Source: Anaerolineales bacterium
GTDB lineage: Bacteria; Chloroflexota; Anaerolineae; Anaerolineales; E44-bin32
Direction: 5' to 3'
DNA: 11,691 nucleotides
Assembly: GCA_023250385.1 (NCBI GenBank)
Contig: JAHFAU010000047.1
Coordinates: 1-11,691 of the forward strand
Shown here: one piece after another, positions 1 to 9,331 of the stretch
Layout of the letters: each line of letters opens with the position of its first letter
Numbering within the stretch: position 1 is the first letter of the stretch
Notes under the pieces: model-generated
What the model saw: the letters and a program-made list of their open reading frames with translations, nothing else
Databases searched by the model: none
Told to the model about the DNA's origin: nothing
Position numbers and translations under genes: made by a program

Positions 1-28
1 GGTCAGGTGGTCGCCGGTGAAAACCCCT

Positions 29-37
29 TGCTATAAT
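29..37 (+). promoter_or_regulatory. Extended -10 promoter of the cell-wall operon
   Basis: The 9-mer TGCTATAAT is a perfect extended -10 element (TG, one base, TATAAT). No convincing -35 box lies at the usual spacing, which extended -10 promoters tolerate. The hexamer ends only 17 nt before the ATG at 55, so the predicted start site near 44 leaves a leader of roughly 10 nt. The same 9-mer precedes secA in this window. Confidence 0.65.
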
Positions 38-54
38 GCCTCTGCCGGGATAGC

Positions 55-876
55 ATGCGGCCAGCCATGTCCAGGCGTGCGGCAAGCGAATCCCGTCGCT
101 CCCCCAACCCGACTCATAGCCAAGTGCCGCGGCAGCTCGCCGTCACTTTGGGGGTTGCGGCAGTCGTGGCCACGGTGCTGACGGCCTGGCGACCGGCGAG
201 TCTGGACCCAGGTGAGCTCGTCGGAAACCTGATGGCAGCCGTGGAAGGCGGGCAGGTGGTCCCCCCGCTGCAGACGCCGGAGACCACCGGGGTCTTACCG
301 ATCGGCGTGGTTGCCGGGCATTCCGGCCTGCATCCCGCCAGCGGCCTGGAAGACCCTGGCGCGGTCTGTCCAAACGGGCTGCGCGAGCTGGACGTGAACA
401 CTCGGGTCGCCAATCTGGTGGTACAGGGTCTGGAGGCGGCAGGTTTGAAGGTGGAACTGCTGGAAGAGTGGGACCCCAGGCTGAACGGGTATCGAGGCGC
501 GGCCCTCATCTCGGTGCACACCGATTCCTGTTCCGCGATCAACGAAGAGGCAACCGGCTACAAGGTCGCCGCAGCTGTGGATACCGCCGTTCCGGATCGG
601 TCGCAGCGGCTGGTGGCCTGTGTGGCCGACCGCTACGGTCGGGCGACGGGCCTGCGTTTCCATCCCAACAGCGTGACCCTGGACATGACCGAGTACCACA
701 CATTCTACGAGATTCACCGCCAGACCCCGGCCGCCATCATCGAGATTGGTTTTCTCTTCCTGGATCAGCGATTCCTCGTGGAAGAGCCCGATAAGGCGGC
801 GCGTGGAATCGTGGACGGCCTGCTGTGTTTTGTAAATAACGAGCCAGCCACCCTTCCGCTCGAGAGCCTGCCTTGA
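55..876 (+). CDS. Membrane-anchored N-acetylmuramoyl-L-alanine amidase (Amidase_3-like)
   Basis: This is probably a zinc amidase that cleaves the bond between N-acetylmuramic acid and the L-alanine of the stem peptide, acting outside the membrane. A short basic N-terminus precedes one hydrophobic segment (about residues 28-45), then a spacer, then the catalytic domain (about 80-262). Signature positions match the family: VVAGHSG (H89), ELDVNTRVA (E111), ISVHTDS (H155) and the late IIEIGF (E230). H89, E111 and H155 would bind zinc and E230 would be the catalytic acid. The usual DPGHGG box is diverged to VAGHSG. I chose the ATG at 55; an in-frame ATG at 67 is possible and would leave a longer leader. 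No clear Shine-Dalgarno site is present. The stop overlaps the next gene's TTG start, so the two are probably translationally coupled. The family call is fairly secure; the exact substrate is inferred. Confidence 0.8.
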   Translation: MRPAMSRRAASESRRSPNPTHSQVPRQLAVTLGVAAVVATVLTAWRPASLDPGELVGNLMAAVEGGQVVPPLQTPETTGVLPIGVVAGHSGLHPASGLEDPGAVCPNGLRELDVNTRVANLVVQGLEAAGLKVELLEEWDPRLNGYRGAALISVHTDSCSAINEEATGYKVAAAVDTAVPDRSQRLVACVADRYGRATGLRFHPNSVTLDMTEYHTFYEIHRQTPAAIIEIGFLFLDQRFLVEEPDKAARGIVDGLLCFVNNEPATLPLESLP

Positions 877-1850
877 ACCGGCTCTCGATCGCCGACTCAC
901 AGGCCGCCGCGGCGATTCACGCGGCTCACCAGGCCCTCGCCTCCGGAGATAAAGCGTCCACCCGGCGGCACGCCCGCCTGGCAGCCAAACTCGCTCCCCA
1001 GTCTGAAGAGCCCTGGCTCTATCTGGCGGCAACCTCCGAACCGAAGGCTGGGCTCGCCTACCTGGCCCGGGCCCTGGAAATCAATCCCCGGAGCAAACGA
1101 GCACGAAAGGCGATTCGTTGGATGGTGCGGCAGCTCCCGCCGCGCAGCCGCAGGGCCGCGCTGCGTGAATTGGATATTCAGCCGCTCCCGTTCGAAGCGC
1201 TCAGCCCGCGCCGGATCCTCTCCTGGCGAATCGCCTTGCCGGCTCTGGGATTGGCAGTGGGGATCGGACTCTGGCTGGGCGGCCAGCCGGCCGATGCCCG
1301 CGAGCCGCATTCGGCTTCCGCCCCGCTCGACAAGGCGACTTTGACCCCGACCCCGACTCCTACTCCCACGCCGACTCCGACCCCGACTTTAACTCCCACT
1401 CCGACCCCGACCTTCACTCCGACCGCGACCCTGACCCCAACCCAGCGGCCAGCAGTCTCGCAGCATTACAGCATGGATCCGGCGGAGTTGGCGGACGAAG
1501 GGCGTTGGATCGACGTGGACCTCAGCAGCCAGAGCGTTACGGCCTACGAGGGAGAAACCGCGGTCCAGAGCTTCATTGTGTCCACCGGCACGGCAATCCA
1601 TCCCACGGTGACCGGGCAATTCCGGGTCTACATCAAACTGCCGTCCGCTCCGATGGCCGGACCCGGCTACTATCTGCCAGGGGTACCCTGGATCATGTAT
1701 TTCTACCGCGGCTACGGCCTGCACGGGACCTACTGGCACAGCAACTTCGGCACCCCCATGAGCCACGGCTGTGTCAACCTCACTATCCCCGATTCGGAGT
1801 GGCTATATAATTTCGCCCCCCTCGGGACGCTGGTGAACGTTCACCCGTAG
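873..1850 (+). CDS. L,D-transpeptidase with TPR, membrane segment, PT linker and YkuD domain
   Basis: A YkuD enzyme expected to form 3-3 peptidoglycan cross-links or attach proteins to the wall. Order of parts: two TPR-like helical repeats (about residues 14-80), a basic stretch, one membrane segment (about 118-136), a Pro-Thr linker (157-190), and a YkuD domain (about 210-325). The catalytic motif is HGTYWHSNFGTPMSHGC, with H284, H298 and nucleophile C300. The basic residues before the membrane segment imply a cytoplasmic TPR part and an external catalytic part, an uncommon layout. The start is TTG at 873, sharing TTGA with the stop of the amidase gene; no better in-frame start is evident. 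Within the YkuD core it closely resembles the next gene (both have LPGVPW and HGT[YF]WH), so the two are paralogues. The enzyme class is well supported; the role of the TPR part is unknown. Confidence 0.87.
   Translation: MNRLSIADSQAAAAIHAAHQALASGDKASTRRHARLAAKLAPQSEEPWLYLAATSEPKAGLAYLARALEINPRSKRARKAIRWMVRQLPPRSRRAALRELDIQPLPFEALSPRRILSWRIALPALGLAVGIGLWLGGQPADAREPHSASAPLDKATLTPTPTPTPTPTPTPTLTPTPTPTFTPTATLTPTQRPAVSQHYSMDPAELADEGRWIDVDLSSQSVTAYEGETAVQSFIVSTGTAIHPTVTGQFRVYIKLPSAPMAGPGYYLPGVPWIMYFYRGYGLHGTYWHSNFGTPMSHGCVNLTIPDSEWLYNFAPLGTLVNVHP
1341..1442 (+). repeat. Low-complexity Pro-Thr codon repeat
   Basis: Degenerate tandem hexamers of the form CCNACN encode an almost pure alternating Pro-Thr tract, interrupted by Leu, Phe and Ala. 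It forms the linker between the membrane segment and the YkuD domain of the transpeptidase. Such tracts are flexible wall-spanning spacers and often change length through slippage. Third-position variation means the DNA repeat is imperfect. Confidence 0.85.
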
Positions 1851-1874
1851 CGGTCCGAATCTTGCAGACAATTC

Positions 1875-1885
1875 GGGGGAAGGGG
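1875..1885 (+). promoter_or_regulatory. Strong Shine-Dalgarno site deciding a GTG start
   Basis: The purine run GGGGGAAGGGG ends 7 nt before the GTG at 1893 and supports that codon as the true start. It is the clearest ribosome binding site in the window. The genes next to putative promoters lack one. Confidence 0.7.
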
Positions 1886-1892
1886 TAATTCC

Positions 1893-2930
1893 GTGCCAGA
1901 CGGAATCGAAATTGGCGTTCCGCTCTCCAGGCGAGAGTTCGTTCGGCTTTCAGGGACGGGCCTGCTGGCCCTGGGGATTCCTTCGCAGTGGACCCGGGCC
2001 GCGGTCGAGGCCGAGCCGGGCCTGCTGGGACGCGTGGTCGACCCGACCCTGGACATCTTCAGCCGACCCTCCTTTGCCAGCGAGAAGCGCAAGACGCTGT
2101 GGCGGGACGACGTGTTCGAGATCGCGGCGGCTTGGGTCGGAGACCCAATCCCGGAGCATAACCGGACGTGGTACGAGGTCAACGGTCTGGGCTTTGCCCA
2201 CTCCGCCTCGGTTCAACCCGTTCGGGACATGCCAAACCTGCCGCTCGAAAGCATCCCCTTCGGTGGAGTACTGACGGAAGTCTCCGTCCCCTATGTCAAT
2301 GCCCACTGGAGGCCGCGGTCGGATAGCGAACTGGCCTACCGCTTCTATTATGGAATGACGTTCTGGGTGACCGGGGTCAGCCAGGATGTCAGCCTGCAGA
2401 AGTGGTATCGTATCTTCGATGACAAGTACATCTATGTCTACTACGCGCCGGCCTATGCCTTTCGGCCAATTCCGGTGTCGGAGCTGATCCCGATCTCATC
2501 GGAAGTCCCGCCGCACGAGAAATTAGTGGAAGTCGACCTGGCTAATCAGTGGGTGAACTGCTACGAGGCCGGACGGCTGGTGTTCACGACCAAAGTATCG
2601 ACCGGCCGAAAGTTCGGCCAAGACCTGTACGCGACGCCGAGCGGCGAATTTGAAACATTTCGCAAACGCCCCTCCCGTCACATGGCGGCCGGCAACCTGG
2701 CCAGCGGCTTTGACTTGCCGGGTGTGCCATGGGTCGCGTATATTGATGAAGAAGGTGTTTCCTTCCATGGCACATTCTGGCACAATGATTTTGGTGTGCC
2801 GCGCAGCCATGGCTGCATCAACATGACCCTCGACGCCGCCAAATGGCTGTACCGCTGGACCAATCCGGTGGTCCCCAAGGCCGAACAGGAAGTCTGGAAG
2901 GGCCACGGAACCTCGGTCCGAGTCGCCTAA
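1893..2930 (+). CDS. Tat-exported L,D-transpeptidase with SH3-like repeats and YkuD domain
   Basis: A second YkuD transpeptidase. The N-terminus LSRREFVRLSGTGLLALGI fits a twin-arginine signal (R13-R14, then a hydrophobic stretch to about 31), so export in folded form is predicted. Residues about 44-110 and 125-190 look like two bacterial SH3-like segments; this is judged from pattern only and is less certain. The YkuD domain covers about 208-345, with HGTFWHNDFGVPRSHGC supplying H292, H306 and nucleophile C308. No lipobox is seen after the signal. The GTG start is fixed by the strong Shine-Dalgarno site 42 nt after the previous stop region begins. Likely role: peptidoglycan cross-linking alongside the upstream paralogue and amidase. 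The two paralogues share the core but differ in membrane delivery, which suggests they act on different sites or substrates. Confidence 0.87.
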   Translation: MPDGIEIGVPLSRREFVRLSGTGLLALGIPSQWTRAAVEAEPGLLGRVVDPTLDIFSRPSFASEKRKTLWRDDVFEIAAAWVGDPIPEHNRTWYEVNGLGFAHSASVQPVRDMPNLPLESIPFGGVLTEVSVPYVNAHWRPRSDSELAYRFYYGMTFWVTGVSQDVSLQKWYRIFDDKYIYVYYAPAYAFRPIPVSELIPISSEVPPHEKLVEVDLANQWVNCYEAGRLVFTTKVSTGRKFGQDLYATPSGEFETFRKRPSRHMAAGNLASGFDLPGVPWVAYIDEEGVSFHGTFWHNDFGVPRSHGCINMTLDAAKWLYRWTNPVVPKAEQEVWKGHGTSVRVA

Positions 2931-2941
2931 GCTGCTACCGT

Positions 2942-3364
2942 ATGGCGAAACATGCGCTGTTTGCAGGGCTCGTCACCGACCCGGTCGGCGGGGCGGTCGA
3001 GGTCGCGACCATCGGGGGCGAGGCCTTCTACGTTCTCGACGATGATGGCTTCAAGCGGCACATCGAGAGCGAGGGGGTGGACCGGCAGGTTCTGGCGAAG
3101 TTCGCAGAGTTCATTCGCGGTAACGAAGACCTGATAAGCGACGGGACGATGAAGGCCATCGGCCAGGAAGATATCTTCACCAAGGCCATTATCGACAACT
3201 CACTCAAGAATCTGGACCGCCAATTCGATCGGCTGATTGAGACCGGTCTCCCGGAGGAGGTTCGGGCCTGGATGGGGATGCTGGGGTTCCAGGTGCGGAT
3301 TGATAACCACGGAGACGTGATCGAGGTCCGCCAGCCGACCGGCCCGGAAAATGGCGACAACTGA
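2942..3364 (+). CDS. Conserved-looking protein of unknown function, 140 residues
   Basis: I do not recognise this protein. I chose the ATG at 2942, 11 nt after the transpeptidase stop; the reading frame stays open further upstream, but that would overlap the previous gene. It has no signal peptide, membrane segment or cysteine, so it is probably a soluble cytoplasmic protein. Its pattern suggests a beta-rich N-terminal part (about residues 4-30, with VEVATIGGEAFYVLDDDGF), a long helical middle (about 35-105) and a short beta end (FQVRIDNHGDVIEVRQP). Codon use and GC match its neighbours. Position suggests co-transcription with the cell-wall genes, but that alone does not show function. Confidence 0.7.
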   Translation: MAKHALFAGLVTDPVGGAVEVATIGGEAFYVLDDDGFKRHIESEGVDRQVLAKFAEFIRGNEDLISDGTMKAIGQEDIFTKAIIDNSLKNLDRQFDRLIETGLPEEVRAWMGMLGFQVRIDNHGDVIEVRQPTGPENGDN

Positions 3365-3367
3365 GTG

Positions 3368-3373
3368 TAGAAT
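3368..3373 (+). promoter_or_regulatory. Candidate -10 box for the thioredoxin-TPR gene
   Basis: TAGAAT lies just after the preceding stop codon and 21 nt before the ATG at 3395. No good -35 box is visible. It fits the window's pattern of -10 boxes close to start codons, but a single near-consensus hexamer is weak evidence. Confidence 0.35.
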
Positions 3374-3394
3374 CATAGTCCACTAGAGTTTGGC

Positions 3395-4231
3395 ATGACC
3401 CTCTCCGAATACATTCTTGACGTCAACGAGGCCACGTTTGAGACCCAGGTCGTACTCAAATCATTTGACGTTCCGGTCGTGGTGGACTTCTGGGCCCCCT
3501 GGTGCGGTCCGTGCAGGGTCTTGAGCCCGATTCTCGAACGGCAGGCCATTGAGGCCGGTGGTGCGTTCGTGCTGGCCAGAGTCAACGTGGACGAGAATCC
3601 GAACCTTTCGATTCGATATGGCGTGCACGGGATTCCGGCGGTGAAAGCATTTCGCAATGGAGAGCTGGCGGCTCAGTTCCATGGCGCGCAGCCCGAGCGG
3701 ACCGTCCGCCGGTTTATCGAGCAGCTGACTCCGAGTGAAGCGGAGCAGGCCGTGGAGCAGGCTCACAGTCTGCTAGCCACCCGCCACTACCCGGAAGCCG
3801 AGGCCGCCTATCGGGAGGTGTTCGAGCAAGACGAGACGAACTCCGAGGCGGCCCTTGGCCTGGTCGAGTCCTTGCTTATTCAGGGGAAAGGGTCGGAAGC
3901 GCGCAGTATTCTGGAGAACTTCCCACCGGGCATGGCCTGGGTCAAAGCCGAGAGTTACCTTCCGCTGGCTACCTTGCTCAGCCAAGTTGAGACGGCTGCT
4001 CCGAATCTTGATCTGCCGCCGCTCGAGGCCAGCCTGTACCAGGCAGCCCGGTTGATCGGACGGGGCAATCTGCCGGCGGCTATGGACGGGCTGCTGGACG
4101 TTCTCCGGCAAGATAAGTCCTACCGGGAAGGCCTGCCCAAGCAGGTGCTGCTCGCGCTCTTTGCCCTGCTGGGCGACCAGGACCCGCTGACCCGCAGGTA
4201 CCGAGACGAGCTCGCCTCTGTCCTGTTTTGA
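3395..4231 (+). CDS. Thioredoxin-TPR protein, CnoX/YbbN-like
   Basis: An N-terminal thioredoxin domain (about residues 1-112) is fused to a helical TPR-type region (about 115-278), the layout of the CnoX/YbbN family of chaperone-linked proteins that protect clients from oxidation. The redox motif WCGPC is intact (C37, C40), DFWAPW precedes it, and the cis-proline is P81 in GIPAVKAF. E. coli CnoX lacks the full CxxC active site, whereas this protein keeps it, so it may be a true thiol oxidoreductase. The length, 278 residues, is normal for the family. There is no signal peptide, so it should be cytoplasmic. The ATG at 3395 is the natural start. The gene ends 16 nt before a strong terminator. 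Family assignment is firm; chaperone function is inferred. Confidence 0.9.
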   Translation: MTLSEYILDVNEATFETQVVLKSFDVPVVVDFWAPWCGPCRVLSPILERQAIEAGGAFVLARVNVDENPNLSIRYGVHGIPAVKAFRNGELAAQFHGAQPERTVRRFIEQLTPSEAEQAVEQAHSLLATRHYPEAEAAYREVFEQDETNSEAALGLVESLLIQGKGSEARSILENFPPGMAWVKAESYLPLATLLSQVETAAPNLDLPPLEASLYQAARLIGRGNLPAAMDGLLDVLRQDKSYREGLPKQVLLALFALLGDQDPLTRRYRDELASVLF

Positions 4232-4247
4232 TCGAAGCGGGAAATCG

Positions 4248-4279
4248 AAGGGGCCGGATGGAGACCCCGGCCCCTTTTT
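4248..4279 (+). terminator. Rho-independent terminator after the thioredoxin-TPR gene
   Basis: A perfect 8-bp GC stem (4250-4257 GGGGCCGG with 4267-4274 CCGGCCCC) encloses a 9-nt loop and is followed by five T (4275-4279). Two A's before the stem can pair with the first T's. It closes the plus-strand transcript before the minus-strand lipoprotein gene. Read in the other direction it has no T tract. Confidence 0.9.
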
Positions 4280-4306
4280 GTTTCCTGACACGGCGCCTAC
4301 GGTTGG

Positions 4307-5209
4307 TTACTTTAACACAAGCGTGCCCCAGGTTGTGGGATTGGTCAGAGTGCGGGTGCTCACGCTGGACACCATCGATTGCTGGACGGGCGCCCCACTC
4401 AGGTCATCGTCAGAAATGGAGAGCGCGAATCCAAAGCGGTCGCCCACCTCCGGCGTTACCCCAAAGACCGTCCAAGGAATCATCGCCTCCAAGCCGTAAC
4501 CCTCGGCAGTCGTAACCGCTTTTACGCTCACTCCAGACAGCGGCCCGGCCAAGCCAATCGGATACCAGCGCCAGGCTTCGCTTGCCAGGGAACCAAAGTT
4601 CCCCGGCGACAGGCCAATCTGGTAATCATCGCTCGTCAGTGAGTTCGAAAAGAAGTCGCCGGTGAGATCGCTATCAAGCTGGAGTTCAACGATATCGCCT
4701 TTGAACATGTTCCGGCCGCTGGAGACCTGCACCCGTTTGTCATCGGTCACTTGCAGGCCAAGGTACAGCCCCTGCTCGGTCCAGCCGATGTGATATTTGG
4801 CAGAAACGTCGCTGGCACCGGTCCAGTTGCTGGCCCCGAACACGATCTGCCCCAGCTCGCGGCCGAGGTCGGTCCAGTCGGCGAGAGCGCCATCGATCGT
4901 TGGCGGCGTCTCGAGCAGGGCGGCTTCGACCGGAGAGCCGTTCGGGCGGGTGTCGAGCGTAGCCGGAGCGGCGGTACCGGTTGCTTCGGAGGTTCCCGAC
5001 GGCAGGACTCCGGTCGGTGTCGGTGTCTCGGTATTGGCCGGCGGCAGGGTTCGGGTTGCAACTGGCGGCGCAGCCGTGGGCACGAAGGCCGCAGTCAGCG
5101 TGAGGTCAGGAGTTGGGAAGGCGAACGGGGTGGGAGAGGTTGTGCCGGGGAGCGTGCAAGACAGCAGCGTGCCGGCCAGGACGATCAGCGGCAGGTATCG
5201 GTGGGGCAT
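4307..5209 (-). CDS. PT-rich lipoprotein with CBM9-like domain
   Basis: A probable surface lipoprotein. The signal ends in the lipobox LLSC with C18 as the lipid-bearing residue. Residues about 20-95 are a Pro-Thr-Ala-rich spacer, and about 97-300 form a domain of the CBM9/DOMON-like sugar-binding type. Family-type patterns are TIDGALADW (104-112), LYLGLQVTDD, GDIVELQLDSD (171-181), EAMIPWTVFG (241-250) and a closing acidic run in ALSISDDD. The usual CBM9 partner would be a glycoside hydrolase or esterase domain; none is fused here or encoded beside it, so the protein would bind but not cut. The ATG at 5209 lies 10 nt from a TACAAT box, and no Shine-Dalgarno site is seen. Lipoprotein status is well supported. 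The ligand is unknown and could be a carbohydrate or a heme-type group, given the fold family. Confidence 0.8.
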   Translation of the reverse strand: MPHRYLPLIVLAGTLLSCTLPGTTSPTPFAFPTPDLTLTAAFVPTAAPPVATRTLPPANTETPTPTGVLPSGTSEATGTAAPATLDTRPNGSPVEAALLETPPTIDGALADWTDLGRELGQIVFGASNWTGASDVSAKYHIGWTEQGLYLGLQVTDDKRVQVSSGRNMFKGDIVELQLDSDLTGDFFSNSLTSDDYQIGLSPGNFGSLASEAWRWYPIGLAGPLSGVSVKAVTTAEGYGLEAMIPWTVFGVTPEVGDRFGFALSISDDDLSGAPVQQSMVSSVSTRTLTNPTTWGTLVLK

Positions 5210-5219
5210 GCGGCGGGCG

Positions 5220-5225
5220 ATTGTA
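5220..5225 (-). promoter_or_regulatory. Candidate -10 box for the CBM9-like lipoprotein gene
   Basis: On the minus strand TACAAT ends 10 nt before the ATG at 5209. A transcript starting about 7 nt downstream would have a leader of only a few bases. TTGATT lies upstream but with a 21-nt spacer, too long for a standard -35 box. Read-through from the tRNA gene is the alternative source of transcription. Confidence 0.4.
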
Positions 5226-5324
5226 CACCTAAGGTCTATTTGGGGAAATCAATTGAGCCGCAGCCGGCCCGCCGACAGTCCATCGCCGGAGGGGACCCGT
5301 GCGATTGCGGCCTGGAGCAACGGG

Positions 5325-5408
5325 TGGGGCGGGTGGGACTCGAACCCACACGAGGTCACCCTCAGAGGATTTTAAGTCCTCGGCGTCTACCAGTTCCGCC
5401 ACCGCCCC
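5325..5408 (-). tRNA. tRNA-Leu (anticodon UAA)
   Basis: A class II tRNA of 84 nt. The acceptor stem GGGGCGG pairs perfectly with CCGCCCC and is followed by discriminator A. The D-arm contains GGCGGAACTGGTAGACGC, typical of leucine tRNAs. The anticodon stem is GAGGA/TCCTC around the loop CTTAAAA, giving UAA (positions 5372-5374), which reads UUA and UUG codons. The long variable arm folds as GAGG-GTGA-CCTC, and the T-arm is GTGGG-TTCGAGT-CCCAC. The bases after the discriminator are CCC, so the 3' CCA is not encoded and must be added. It lies upstream of, and in the same direction as, the lipoprotein gene, and diverges from secA. Confidence 0.96.
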
Positions 5409-5413
5409 GCCTG

Positions 5414-5419
5414 ATTCTA
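5414..5419 (-). promoter_or_regulatory. Possible -10 box of tRNA-Leu
   Basis: TAGAAT on the minus strand ends 5 nt before the mature tRNA 5' end. No -35 box matches. If real, transcription would start at or within a base or two of the mature end, leaving almost no 5' leader. The evidence is one hexamer only. Confidence 0.25.
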
Positions 5420-5489
5420 GCTTAGGTCGCTAAACTCCGGCGATACGCGGCGGCCGCGACTCCCCGCAAGAACGGCCAACCCGACCGGA

Positions 5490-5498
5490 TGCTATAAT
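5490..5498 (+). promoter_or_regulatory. Extended -10 promoter of secA
   Basis: TGCTATAAT is identical to the 9-mer before the amidase gene. TATAAT ends 13 nt before the secA ATG, so the expected leader is about 7 nt, too short for a ribosome binding site, and none is seen. No -35 consensus is present. Confidence 0.7.
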
Positions 5499-5511
5499 CC
5501 CGCCGATTTCC

Positions 5512-9324
<3,813 letters not shown>

Positions 9325-9331
9325 ACCAAGC

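Noticed and set aside
295..1032. Minus-strand open frame (245 codons) across the amidase and transpeptidase junction
   Set aside because: It spans two genuine plus-strand genes and contains no protein-like motif.
1341..1442. PT-coding repeat considered as a CRISPR or other DNA repeat array
   Set aside because: Units are 6-nt degenerate codons in frame with the transpeptidase, with no spacers; it is a protein linker.
2843..2941. Upstream extension of the 140-residue unknown protein
   Set aside because: It overlaps conserved transpeptidase C-terminal coding sequence. The ATG at 2942 directly after that gene is the better start.
5210..5324. Spacer between the lipoprotein gene and tRNA-Leu checked for a terminator or small RNA
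   Set aside because: No stem followed by a T tract was found on the minus strand, and no recognisable RNA motif apart from the candidate -10 box.
4751..5425. Plus-strand open frame running through the lipoprotein gene and the tRNA
   Set aside because: It reads through a tRNA gene and is Gly/Arg-rich; the minus-strand lipoprotein explains the region.
5446..5458. Inverted repeat CGCGGC-G-GCCGCG between tRNA-Leu and secA as a possible operator
   Set aside because: It is short, pure GC and expected by chance in this composition. It is not positioned over either -10 box and no second copy was seen.
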